From positions 1 to 62,416 of the forward strand of contig NZ_JAKZGR010000021.1 of assembly GCF_022549675.1 (NCBI RefSeq): a stretch of DNA of 62,416 nucleotides. The letters run 5' to 3'. This DNA is from Belliella kenyensis (GTDB lineage Bacteria > Bacteroidota > Bacteroidia > Cytophagales > Cyclobacteriaceae). The first letter of the stretch is position 1; each line of letters starts with the position of its first letter. The notes beneath the pieces were generated by a model that made no database searches, was not told the DNA's origin, and saw nothing but the letters and a program-made list of their open reading frames with translations. The position numbers were made by a program, and so were the translations under genes. Below are positions 18,789 to 27,549 of the stretch, piece after piece.

Positions 18789-20917
18789 AGAGCTTGCCAA
18801 CTATACGGGAACCTTTGATCATTGGATTAGTGATCACTTTATTTGTTTTCTTGCCTATTTATGGTTTTTTAAACCTTAACGATGATCAATTTGTCTATGA
18901 GATTGATGCTTTTGAGATATATGAAAATCCAACTTTTGAAAATGTTATCGATACTGTTTTTACACCTTCGGGTGTTTTGAACCTTGGGAATCAAAGAAAG
19001 GTATTTGTAGGTTTTGATATTTCTAGATTTAATTACCTCTCAGAGCATAGTGGGATTACAGTCATAGAAATTAGAAATCCAACTTTTCGTGAGGTAATTA
19101 CTTATTTTAAAAACGAAAATAAGGAGCTTGAGGAATTAGATCGATCTGGAACAAGTCTTGGAAAAACCAATATGTTTTCCAATCCAAATCCTTTGGTTTT
19201 TTTGGAAGAAAATTCTGGCATAGATAGTTTATTTATTTCTATCGAAAGCAATGAACCCATAGTGTTTGAAGTCTCGGTAATTTCTGAAGAAGGTTTTCAT
19301 TCGATGAATTACAAGAAATCCATGATTGTCAATATTTACATTGGGATCATGTTTGCATTATTTTTATATAATTTCATTCTGTTTTTCCTGATCAAAGACA
19401 TTACATATTTCTTTTACTCTATTTATATTTTATTTATTGCATTGGCGCAAACTTCCTTGATGGGGTATTCCTATTACTACTTTCTAGGGATGAATGTAAA
19501 GCTTTATGAATTGAGTATTATAGGATTCTCAGCTATATCGGGAATGGCGGGGATTTCATTTATGAGGCTGTTTTTGAAGACAAAGGATTATACCCCTGTA
19601 TTAGATAAGTTTTTAAAATTGAACATTATAGTCTATCTAGCTGCTTTTGTTTTTAGATTATTTGGAAGCCTTTCTTTTAGCTACAAGTTGACCGATGTGT
19701 CAGGATTGATGGTGATTGTGCTGTTTGGATTTTCTGCCACTAGGATAGCGCGAAAGGGATATCGTCCAGCTGCCTATTTTATCATAGGTTGGTTGTTTTT
19801 CTTTATAGGTTTATTGATTTTCATATTGCAATCCAATGGTATAATCAATGTAACAATGGTGGCCAACTTCCCAATGCTTTTGGGGACTGCCATGGAGGCG
19901 ATTTTGCTTTCTTTGGCTTTAGCTGATAAGATTAATGTTCTGAAAAAGGAAAAAGAAGATGAGCAAATGGAAAGGCTCAGGATGTTGAAGGAAAATGAAA
20001 AGCTGATTTTGGTTCAAAATGAATCATTGGAAGCGAAAGTAAGGGCAAGAACAGAGGAGTTGGAAAACACTTTGGTGAATTTGCAGAATACCCAAACTCA
20101 ACTTGTAAATCAAGAAAAGATGGCTTCACTTGGGCAGTTGACCGCAGGAATTGCTCACGAGATCAATAACCCGATAAATTTTGTAAGCTCAAATATTTCA
20201 CCACTCAAGCGAGACATCAAGGACTTATTGGAAGTGGTGCAATGTTATCGTGAGTATGGAGAGGATCAGTTCAGTGATACTACAAAGAAAGAGCTCAAGG
20301 AACTAGAGGAAGACATAGAGTTAGACTATGTCTTGCAGGAAATTGATCAGCTACTCCGAGGCATGGAAGATGGAGCAAAAAGGACAGTTGAAATAGTGAA
20401 GGGGCTGAGGTTGTTTTCCAGAGTCGATGAGCAGGATGTCAAAAAAGTAGATATTCACGATGGAATCAATAGTACTTTGGTATTGCTGAACAGCTCAATG
20501 TCGGGTAAAATTAAGATCGTCAAGGATTATGGAGATATCCCGATGGTAGAATGTCTTGCTGGAAAGATCAATCAGGTGTTTATGAATATCATTACCAATG
20601 CTATCCATGCTTTGCAAGATCATATTCAGTCCAATCCAGATCCTGAGATCGTGATTGCGACGAAGAATCATCATGATTATATAAGCATTGAAATTAAAGA
20701 TAATGGGCCTGGTATGCCTGATTCGGTCAAGCAGCGGATTTTTGAGCCATTTTTTACGACCAAGGCAGTTGGAAAAGGTACTGGTTTAGGCTTGTCGATA
20801 GTGTATACGATCATCGAGAATCATGGGGGTACATTAGAAGTATTGACAAAGGAAGGCCAGGGGACAAGCTTCATAATCACATTACCGATTTATCAAAATT
20901 CTATACAAAATGAGTGA
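18785..20917 (+). CDS. 7TMR-DISM membrane sensor histidine kinase
   Basis: A 710-residue kinase. A first membrane helix lies at about 10-30, with an extracytoplasmic 7TMR-DISM sensory domain at about 30-180. A seven-helix 7TMR-DISM membrane block spans about 183-390 and a coiled coil about 390-445. The HisKA domain has an H-box GIAHEINNPINF (His near 458). The HATPase domain shows the N-box MNIITNAIHAL, DNGPGMP and GKGTGLGLSIV. Such receptors are thought to sense small external ligands, often carbohydrates or metabolites. It is the third gene of the overlapping ThiF/GNAT operon and overlaps both neighbours (4 and 8 bases). Confidence 0.92.
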   Translation: MKSLPTIREPLIIGLVITLFVFLPIYGFLNLNDDQFVYEIDAFEIYENPTFENVIDTVFTPSGVLNLGNQRKVFVGFDISRFNYLSEHSGITVIEIRNPTFREVITYFKNENKELEELDRSGTSLGKTNMFSNPNPLVFLEENSGIDSLFISIESNEPIVFEVSVISEEGFHSMNYKKSMIVNIYIGIMFALFLYNFILFFLIKDITYFFYSIYILFIALAQTSLMGYSYYYFLGMNVKLYELSIIGFSAISGMAGISFMRLFLKTKDYTPVLDKFLKLNIIVYLAAFVFRLFGSLSFSYKLTDVSGLMVIVLFGFSATRIARKGYRPAAYFIIGWLFFFIGLLIFILQSNGIINVTMVANFPMLLGTAMEAILLSLALADKINVLKKEKEDEQMERLRMLKENEKLILVQNESLEAKVRARTEELENTLVNLQNTQTQLVNQEKMASLGQLTAGIAHEINNPINFVSSNISPLKRDIKDLLEVVQCYREYGEDQFSDTTKKELKELEEDIELDYVLQEIDQLLRGMEDGAKRTVEIVKGLRLFSRVDEQDVKKVDIHDGINSTLVLLNSSMSGKIKIVKDYGDIPMVECLAGKINQVFMNIITNAIHALQDHIQSNPDPEIVIATKNHHDYISIEIKDNGPGMPDSVKQRIFEPFFTTKAVGKGTGLGLSIVYTIIENHGGTLEVLTKEGQGTSFIITLPIYQNSIQNE

Positions 20918-22001
20918 CAAGATTCGAGTACTATATATAGATGATGAGGATAACAACCTCAATTCATTCAAGGCTAGTTTGAGAAAGGATTTTCATATAA
21001 TCACCGCATTGAATGCAGAAGAAGGACTTGCCATAGCAGAGAGGGAAGAACTTCATGTAGTGATAGCTGATCAAAGGATGCCGGGATTGACAGGAGTGGA
21101 ATTTTTTGAGCAATTGATGCTGATCAATCCAGATCCTGTTAGGATTTTGCTTACTGGATACTCAGATATTGCCAGTGTAATAGATGCGATAAATAAGGGA
21201 GAAGTCTATAGATTCATAGATAAGCCATGGAACATAGAACAGATCAAAAATGCAATAAAAAATGCTTCTGAAATATATTTTACCAAAAAGGAACTAAGAG
21301 ATAAAAACGAAAGGCTTCACAAGGTGCATTCAGAAATGAATCAGTTTGTTTATAGTTTGTCTCATGAGTTGAGAGGGCCTTTGATGAGTATTTCGGGAGT
21401 CTCTAAATTGGCCAAAATGGAATGCAAAGATCCTAGTATTCTCGAGTACTTTGATATGATTGATTCTGCGACTTTGAGGTTGGATGATTTCATTTATAAA
21501 ATGCTCGATTTTTATAGATCAACAAAAATTGATAATAAAGTAAGCCTGATCAAGTTTGAAGAAATAATAAATCAACAATTGGTAGCCTACAAGGACAAAT
21601 GGAAGCTTGAAGACGTCAATCTGATAGTGGAAATTCAACAAGAGGAAGATTTCTATTCCGATGATGCAAAAATCCGAGTAATTTTAAACAATCTTTTTAG
21701 CAATGCATATAAGTTTCAAAAAGTAGATGCAAAAGATAAGTTTATCAATTTACAAGTGACTGTGAAGGACGGTAGAGCACTCATACGTATTGAAGACAAT
21801 GGAATAGGGATAGATCAGAAATATCATACAGAGGTATATAATCTTTTCCACAGAGCCACACAAAGAAATGTGGGTTCAGGTCTTGGTCTCTATATGGTGA
21901 AAGAATCTGTGATCCAAATGGGTGGTAAAATTGAACTTAATTCTGAACTTGACGAAGGTACTGTGTTTACGATAATGCTTCCATCTCTTACCTTGGAGTA
22001 G
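20910..22001 (+). CDS. Receiver-histidine kinase hybrid
   Basis: This 363-residue soluble protein has an N-terminal receiver (about 1-122, acidic YIDDED, phospho-acceptor Asp54 in IADQRMPG, KPW) followed by a histidine kinase. The kinase has an H-box YSLSHELRGPLMS with His near 150, the N-box NLFSNAYKF, DNGIGID and GSGLGLYMV. Having the receiver ahead of the kinase suggests it is a second relay step after the membrane kinase encoded just upstream, with which it overlaps by 8 bases. It lacks membrane segments and DNA-binding domains. It ends the operon. Confidence 0.92.
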   Translation: MSDKIRVLYIDDEDNNLNSFKASLRKDFHIITALNAEEGLAIAEREELHVVIADQRMPGLTGVEFFEQLMLINPDPVRILLTGYSDIASVIDAINKGEVYRFIDKPWNIEQIKNAIKNASEIYFTKKELRDKNERLHKVHSEMNQFVYSLSHELRGPLMSISGVSKLAKMECKDPSILEYFDMIDSATLRLDDFIYKMLDFYRSTKIDNKVSLIKFEEIINQQLVAYKDKWKLEDVNLIVEIQQEEDFYSDDAKIRVILNNLFSNAYKFQKVDAKDKFINLQVTVKDGRALIRIEDNGIGIDQKYHTEVYNLFHRATQRNVGSGLGLYMVKESVIQMGGKIELNSELDEGTVFTIMLPSLTLE

Positions 22002-22081
22002 GCTCCCAAGGAGAATATGTGGAATTCTCAAAAAATCTTTTCTATTCATTATTATAACTTAAAGATTAAAAAAACAGAAAA

Positions 22082-22089
22082 TACCTTTG
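22082..22089 (+). promoter_or_regulatory. Promoter -7 box for pyrophosphatase
   Basis: TACCTTTG matches TAnnTTTG. There is no clear -33 element. Expected transcription starts near 22095, upstream of both candidate start codons (TTG 22124, ATG 22166). Confidence 0.5.
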
Positions 22090-22165
22090 CATTACTTTGA
22101 TTAGATGATTAATACGAGGTAAATTGCGCCCCATTAAAAAAAATAAGAAACAAAAGCTTTTAGAT

Positions 22166-22705
22166 ATGATCAATCCTTGGCACGATGTGCAAATCGGTAA
22201 AGATGCTCCTGAATATGTTATGGGAGTGATAGAAATCCCTAAAGGAAGTAAGGGGAAATACGAACTAGATAAGAAAACAGGTATGCTGTTGTTGGATAGG
22301 GTATTGTTTTCTGCGGTTCATTATCCTGCTAATTACGGATTTATTCCTCAGACTTTTTGTGAGGATCATGATCCATTAGATATTCTGATTATTTCTCAAA
22401 TCGACATACCTTCGATGACTTTGGTCAAAGCTAAGGTAATTGGGGTAATGAGAATGGTAGATGGGGGAGAAGCTGATGATAAAATCATTGCTGTAGCCGC
22501 AGATGATCAGTCTGTAAATTATATCGAAGATATCGATGAATTACCTCCACACTTGATGAAGGAAGTTCATAGATTTTTTGAGGATTATAAAAAACTTGAA
22601 AATAAGGAAGTAAAAGTGGAGGATTTCCTAGGCAAAGAAGAGGCTTTCAGGATAGTGAGAGAAAGTGTAGATCTTTACGATAAAAATTTCAGAACCAAAA
22701 GATAG
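22166..22705 (+). CDS. ppa: Inorganic pyrophosphatase
   Basis: A 179-residue family I soluble pyrophosphatase that hydrolyses PPi to phosphate and so drives biosynthetic reactions. It shows [28 protein letters not shown] and the metal-binding signature DHDPLDILI, with a further acidic cluster [13 protein letters not shown] choose ATG at 22166 (MINPWHDV), where the family's conserved start lies. A TTG at 22124 would add 14 basic residues and has a GAGGT upstream, so it cannot be excluded. A terminator follows directly. Confidence 0.93.
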   Translation: MINPWHDVQIGKDAPEYVMGVIEIPKGSKGKYELDKKTGMLLLDRVLFSAVHYPANYGFIPQTFCEDHDPLDILIISQIDIPSMTLVKAKVIGVMRMVDGGEADDKIIAVAADDQSVNYIEDIDELPPHLMKEVHRFFEDYKKLENKEVKVEDFLGKEEAFRIVRESVDLYDKNFRTKR

Positions 22706-22711
22706 TTTTAG

Positions 22712-22742
22712 AACCTGAATTCAATCGGATTCAGGTTTTTTT
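22712..22742 (+). terminator. Rho-independent terminator after ppa
   Basis: A nine-bp stem, AACCTGAAT (22712-22720) with ATTCAGGTT (22729-22737), with an 8-base loop and a T-run. The next gene starts less than 10 bases later, so readthrough or a start within this region must supply it. Confidence 0.85.
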
Positions 22743-22750
22743 ATTTGAAT

Positions 22751-23791
22751 ATGTTCAGAGTTGTATTTATACTTTTGTTTTTCTTTTCGCTGGATTGTAA
22801 TTCACAGCATGATCAGAAATTGACTTGGTCAGGTTACTTAGAGACTTATTATTCGTATGATTTCAATAAACCAGATGACCACCTTAGGCCCGACTTTTTG
22901 TATAACTTCAAAAGGCACAATGAATTTTCTGTCAACTTGGCATTACTAACTGCCTCCTACCAGGATGAATATATTCGTAGCACCGTGGGTTTGATGCTGG
23001 GCAACTATGCTCAATATAATCTTGCAAGCGAGCCAGTTTGGGCACAAATGGTCTATGAAGCGTCAGTAGGCTTCAAGCTTATGGATAAGCTATGGCTTGA
23101 TGTAGGGGTAATGCCTTCAGATATAGGTTTTGAGAGTGCTATTGGAGCTACTTGTTGGCACTTGAGTAGGAGTCTACTTGCCGAGAATTCTCCTTATTTT
23201 CTTACTGGAGCAAGATTGAGTTACGAAGCAAGTGATAAATTGGACTTAATGCTTTGGGCGACCAATGGATGGCAAAATATTCAGAGGGAACATAGGGTGC
23301 AGGGATTAGGATTAAGTTTTGCGGTGGATTATGCTGTTAATGAAAAGTTGAATTTGCATTATGCTAACTATTTAGGAAATCAAGATGTCAATCCCGGGGG
23401 GGAATTCCGCGTTTTTAATAACCTCTTTGGGAAATACAATTTTGGTAGTTGGGGATTTATTCTAGGGGTAGATGCAGGTTGGGAGACCACGGTGTTTTCT
23501 CAAGTCAATCAATGGAGGGGAATTACAGCATCCATAAGAAGGGAACTGAATGAAAAATGGTATGTGGCAGGCAGGGCAGAGTATTATAAAGATAGGCAAG
23601 CTGTGATTCTTGCAGAGGGGATGAAGCTAAATGGGTTCTCAGCAAACTTGGACTACCACGTAAGTTCCCAAGGTCTTATAAGATTCGAAGTAAGACAGTT
23701 TTTTGGTGAAGATGCATATTTTGCGATTCCTGGAGCCAGTTTTAGTAAAGGTAACACAGCTGTGACTACTTCCTTTTCAATTAGCTTTTAA
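22751..23791 (+). CDS. Outer-membrane beta-barrel porin-like protein
   Basis: A 346-residue protein with a signal peptide (hydrophobic to about residue 18) and alternating amphipathic strands through to a C-terminal Phe (SFSISF), the usual sign of an outer-membrane barrel. The segments LTWSGYLETYYSYDF and DVGVMPSDIGFES resemble the OmpL-like BBP2 porin family. The substrate is unknown. The ATG at 22751 is used; a TTG two codons upstream is also open. Its end overlaps the convergent membrane-protein gene by 11 bases. Confidence 0.8.
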   Translation: MFRVVFILLFFFSLDCNSQHDQKLTWSGYLETYYSYDFNKPDDHLRPDFLYNFKRHNEFSVNLALLTASYQDEYIRSTVGLMLGNYAQYNLASEPVWAQMVYEASVGFKLMDKLWLDVGVMPSDIGFESAIGATCWHLSRSLLAENSPYFLTGARLSYEASDKLDLMLWATNGWQNIQREHRVQGLGLSFAVDYAVNEKLNLHYANYLGNQDVNPGGEFRVFNNLFGKYNFGSWGFILGVDAGWETTVFSQVNQWRGITASIRRELNEKWYVAGRAEYYKDRQAVILAEGMKLNGFSANLDYHVSSQGLIRFEVRQFFGEDAYFAIPGASFSKGNTAVTTSFSISF

Positions 23792-24230
23792 CTTTCTTCT
23801 TAGGTGATTTTTTAGCAAGATACTTGACAAACTCATCGTAATTGATATGCTCGTGATTACTCATTGTAAATGAAGACTTGTCAATAAAGGCCACGGTGAT
23901 TTGTCTGAATTCCTTTTTATTCGCTATAATTTTCTCTTCTTCCCATGCTAGAATATCTTCTATATCATATAGATTTGTTTTTCCTCGTAAAGGATATTTT
24001 GTGATGATCTTCTCCTTTCCGAATGAAATAAATTTGAATCCAGCCATCATTTTAACCAATAGCATCAGTGTGACTACAGTAATGAGTGGTGCACTGATCA
24101 AATAAAACAAGAGGCCGAATGCTCTTGTGTTAGTAAACTCGTTGAGAATATAAATCAGCCCAGCTATTAATATGATCACAACAAGGCTAAGTGCGAAGTA
24201 AGTGTTTGTTTTAGGTTTACAGTGTGTCAT
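23781..24230 (-). CDS. Small membrane protein with PH-like domain
   Basis: A 149-residue protein with two transmembrane helices (about 12-30 and 40-62). A C-terminal cytoplasmic domain follows, with strands FKFISFGKEKIITKYPL and FRQITVAFIDKSSFTM that resemble bacterial PH-like domains. It has a lysine-rich tail. I do not recognise the exact family. It overlaps the ACP phosphodiesterase gene by 4 bases and so belongs to the same two-gene minus-strand operon. Confidence 0.7.
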   Translation of the reverse strand: MTHCKPKTNTYFALSLVVIILIAGLIYILNEFTNTRAFGLLFYLISAPLITVVTLMLLVKMMAGFKFISFGKEKIITKYPLRGKTNLYDIEDILAWEEEKIIANKKEFRQITVAFIDKSSFTMSNHEHINYDEFVKYLAKKSPKKKVKS

Positions 24231-24823
24231 ATTTCTGCTTTAAGAATGCTTAATTTTTGCTTTGAAAATCTAACCAAATCATCAAAGAAGTCGCCAAAAT
24301 GTTGGCGGAGAATTTCATGATTTTCGTCCAAAAATAAATGCGCATTTTCCATTTTTGAATCAAATCTAGTCCTCTTTGAGATTCCAGTCAATGCCCTCCT
24401 TATTCCGTCGATTTCTGAATAGGCATACAGCCAATTGTAGTGCTTCATGTATTGATAAGCTTTCAAGAAGTTGTCTGGTAAGATATCAATATATAAATCA
24501 ATCACCTTGTAGACATCTTGAGCAAACTCATCAAGTTGCTGTGTATGGTAATTATTCCAATACTTACCTAAGAAATAATCGAAATACATATCAGTGATCA
24601 CAGAAGAGTATCTTGCAAATTGAGGCTTGAGAAGTGCTTGTGCTTCCTTGACCACTGGATGCGTATCGGTATACCTGTCAATTTCACGGTGAAGGTGTAC
24701 TCCTATCACAATTTCTTTTTCATAGATTGTTTCGATAGGTCCTCTTACAAAATCTCCAATAAAGTTTCCAATAAGTATCTTTGGTTCACCAAATGATAGG
24801 TATGCATGAGCGAGAAAATTCAC
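24227..24823 (-). CDS. acpH: Acyl carrier protein phosphodiesterase (AcpH)
   Basis: A 198-residue HD-like hydrolase that removes the 4'-phosphopantetheine arm from ACP. The N-terminal signature NFLAHAYLSF, GNFIGDFVRG, and GVHLHREIDRYTDTHP are diagnostic of the family. I place the start at GTG 24823, immediately before NFLAHAYLSF; a TTG at 24868 is open but adds 15 residues not typical of the family. The enzyme opposes phosphopantetheinyl transferases such as the one encoded at 55910, though nothing links the two beyond sharing the window. Confidence 0.88.
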   Translation of the reverse strand: MNFLAHAYLSFGEPKILIGNFIGDFVRGPIETIYEKEIVIGVHLHREIDRYTDTHPVVKEAQALLKPQFARYSSVITDMYFDYFLGKYWNNYHTQQLDEFAQDVYKVIDLYIDILPDNFLKAYQYMKHYNWLYAYSEIDGIRRALTGISKRTRFDSKMENAHLFLDENHEILRQHFGDFFDDLVRFSKQKLSILKAEI

Positions 24824-24899
24824 AAATTGCTGAGCTTTGGGTTCGTAAAAGAACCAAATATGATTCAATTTAGTTTATGGGTTTAAATTTAATTGATTG

Positions 24900-26831
24900 A
24901 TGGTTAATATTCAGGAGGAATTAAGCTTTTCATTAAAACTTTTGAAAGAAGAGTGGAAAGAAGACTTGCAACAGTATCGTGCCAAATTTGCCTATACATC
25001 TATATCGGATCGTAAAGAACAAGGAGTATGTTGGTATCCTGTCATAGTCAAGAAATCTAAGATCGGAATGGGGGATAGAGTTATACTGGAGCTTGACCGA
25101 ACAGATTCCAATCAAGCCCATGTCTTTCAGTCAGGTAAATCTGTTTCGATTTTTTCAAACCAACCTCATCGTCAATCACAGGAATACGCTGCTCATGCTG
25201 TTGTTAATTTTGTAAAGAAAGATACCATGGTAGTTACTTTGCAGGGTGATTATCTTCCAGACTGGATTGAGGAGGGACGACTGGGGGTAGATCTTCTCTT
25301 CGATGAAGCTAGTTATAGAGAAATGGAATTTGCTCTCAAAGCAGTGCAAAAGGCAGAAAAGGGCAGGCTTGGTGAGCTAAAACAAGTGCTGCTGGGTGCC
25401 CAATTAGCGAGATTTCAAAAAGGGAAATTTCACAAGCTAAGCTACCTAAATCAAACCCAGAATGAAGCCTTGGAGCTGGTGAATAATGCTCAGGATGTAG
25501 CCATCATACATGGCCCTCCAGGTACTGGGAAGACGACCACACTTGTCGCTGCGATAGAGGATACACTACACTATGAAAAGCAAGTGATGGTCAACGCTCC
25601 AAGTAATGCTGCGGTGGATCTCTTGGTAGAGAAGTTGTGTGAGTTGAATGTCAATGTGCTGAGGATAGGACATCCTGCTCGTGTAGAAGAGAGGATTTTG
25701 GCTCAAACCTTGGATTCAAAAATTTCCCAGCATCCAAGCTATAAGGATCTTAAAAAGCTTAGGAAATCAGCTGAATCTTATAGGAGTTTGGGGCAGAAAT
25801 ATAAGAGAAACTTTGGCCATGAGGAGCGCATGCAGAGAAAAAGACTCTTGGAAGAAGCTAAGCGTACCAAGGAAGATGCAGAACATTTGGAGAATTATAT
25901 TGTCTATGATATTTTTCAAGCGACTCAAGTGGTAGCCTGCACGATGGTAGGGGCTTCAAATCATGCGTTGAAAGGGATGAATTTCCCAGTGGTATTTATC
26001 GATGAGGCTGCTCAAGGATTGGAAGCTGCCACTTGGATTCCTATCATGAAAGCAAATAAAGTCGTGATGGCGGGAGATCACTGTCAGCTTCCTCCTACGA
26101 TTAAGTCCATAGCGGCAGCAAAGGCAGGGTTAAGCGAGACATTGTTTGAGAAAGCGATCAAAAGACAGCCAGACTCCTCCAAGATGCTGACTACTCAATA
26201 CAGAATGCCAAGTGCAATAATGGGTTTTTCTAGTTCATATTTTTATCATGGAAAGCTAGAAGCTGCTGACAACACGATAAGCCATCATTTTGGAGAAGAT
26301 GAGCCTGTTTTGGAATTTGTAGATACTGCGGGAAGCGGCTATTTGGAGCAGCAAGAACGTAATACCATGAGTACACTCAATGCAGATGAGGCAAAATTTG
26401 CATTGGATTATCTTGAAATGATATTAAAAAGAATTGGAATAGCTACTTTAAAGCAAGAAAAAAGAAATATTGGATTGATATCCCCTTACAGGGCACAAGT
26501 GAGGAAGTTTAAAGAGTTGATTTTTGAAAGTTATGATTATCCTAATTTGAGGGCATTTGAGGATTTACTTACCATAGACTCCATAGATGGATTCCAAGGA
26601 CAAGAGCGTGATGTCATCATCATCAGCTTGGTAAGGTCCAATACCAAGGGTGAGATCGGATTTCTTGCAGATGTCAGGCGAATGAATGTAGCACTCACGA
26701 GGGCAAAAAGAAAACTTGTGATCATTGGGGATAGTGCTACATTAGCTACTCATCCATTTTATGATAATTTACTTAATTACATTCAGGAGAATGGGACTTA
26801 TCGAAGCATTTACGAGTTTTTGAGCTATTAA
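24900..26831 (+). CDS. SF1 DNA/RNA helicase, UPF1/IGHMBP2-like
   Basis: A 643-residue helicase of the superfamily 1B DNA2/NAM7 group. An N-terminal beta-barrel region precedes motif I GPPGTGKTTT (near residue 205). Motif II is VFIDEAAQGLE (near 367), a QYRMP motif follows, and motif VI is VALTRAKRKLVIIGD. Members unwind DNA or RNA 5' to 3'; the in vivo role in bacteria is not established. ATG 24900 is chosen over a TTG one codon upstream. It overlaps the convergent DUF4924 gene by 4 bases. Confidence 0.9.
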   Translation: MVNIQEELSFSLKLLKEEWKEDLQQYRAKFAYTSISDRKEQGVCWYPVIVKKSKIGMGDRVILELDRTDSNQAHVFQSGKSVSIFSNQPHRQSQEYAAHAVVNFVKKDTMVVTLQGDYLPDWIEEGRLGVDLLFDEASYREMEFALKAVQKAEKGRLGELKQVLLGAQLARFQKGKFHKLSYLNQTQNEALELVNNAQDVAIIHGPPGTGKTTTLVAAIEDTLHYEKQVMVNAPSNAAVDLLVEKLCELNVNVLRIGHPARVEERILAQTLDSKISQHPSYKDLKKLRKSAESYRSLGQKYKRNFGHEERMQRKRLLEEAKRTKEDAEHLENYIVYDIFQATQVVACTMVGASNHALKGMNFPVVFIDEAAQGLEAATWIPIMKANKVVMAGDHCQLPPTIKSIAAAKAGLSETLFEKAIKRQPDSSKMLTTQYRMPSAIMGFSSSYFYHGKLEAADNTISHHFGEDEPVLEFVDTAGSGYLEQQERNTMSTLNADEAKFALDYLEMILKRIGIATLKQEKRNIGLISPYRAQVRKFKELIFESYDYPNLRAFEDLLTIDSIDGFQGQERDVIIISLVRSNTKGEIGFLADVRRMNVALTRAKRKLVIIGDSATLATHPFYDNLLNYIQENGTYRSIYEFLSY

Positions 26832-27355
26832 GTCAATTTTTCCTTTATCGAAAGATTGAGGTAACTTAATACATCTCCAAATGCCTCTATAGCTTTATCG
26901 TAACCCTTAGGTATTTCCCTGCTTCTAAGCTTTGCTAATAGAAATCCATAGACACCATTGATACAGATTTGAATTTCATGGCCAATGTCTTCACCATTGG
27001 CATCCATGATCATTTGAATGATGTGAGGCTTTGCATTATGGTAAATTTTGTAATAAGTAGAATCTTCTTTGAGTAGCTTCCAATGTGTCATGGCAAGTTG
27101 TTCAACATGCTTTTGGATCATGCGCAAATGACCAGTTATAGTAATGTTTTCGGCTTTCATCATTTCAGAAAGGTGTAAAAACCACTGCTCTGTTGCTGAT
27201 TTTTCTTCTTCAGTAATTGGATAATGCGCAATTACATATTGCTTAATATCTGCTAAATTGAAGTCATATACCCTAATCAAATCCTCCATCTGATACATAT
27301 AAATGATATATTCAGGTAAGTTTGTATTTAGTTTTTTTTCAGCAATTGCTTTCAT
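26828..27355 (-). CDS. DUF4924 family protein
   Basis: A 175-residue, mostly helical cytosolic protein. The N-terminal NLPEYIIYMYQMEDLIRVY is the hallmark of DUF4924, a Bacteroidota-restricted family of unknown function. There is no signal peptide and no catalytic motif. A TACTTTTG box on the minus strand (27400-27393) about 38 bases ahead is a possible promoter. Confidence 0.8.
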   Translation of the reverse strand: MKAIAEKKLNTNLPEYIIYMYQMEDLIRVYDFNLADIKQYVIAHYPITEEEKSATEQWFLHLSEMMKAENITITGHLRMIQKHVEQLAMTHWKLLKEDSTYYKIYHNAKPHIIQMIMDANGEDIGHEIQICINGVYGFLLAKLRSREIPKGYDKAIEAFGDVLSYLNLSIKEKLT

Positions 27356-27533
27356 AAAATTGAGCCTTATATTGATTGAGTTAAACAGAATGCAAAAGTA
27401 AACAAATTGGGGAGATTGAAGATTATATCAATTAGATATGAGGAATTATGAGAAGAATTTGAATATCAAATGCCAGTTTTTGAAAAACTTGAGGATAGTC
27501 ACTTGATTTTCTGTTATTCCGCATAAAATTCTC

Positions 27534-27541
27534 TATTTTTG
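27534..27541 (+). promoter_or_regulatory. Promoter -7 box of lepA, near-leaderless
   Basis: TATTTTTG matches TAnnTTTG and ends eight bases before the lepA ATG at 27550, so the transcript would have almost no 5' leader. No -33 TTTG is found at 19 bases. Confidence 0.5.
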
Positions 27542-27549
27542 CGCCTTGA

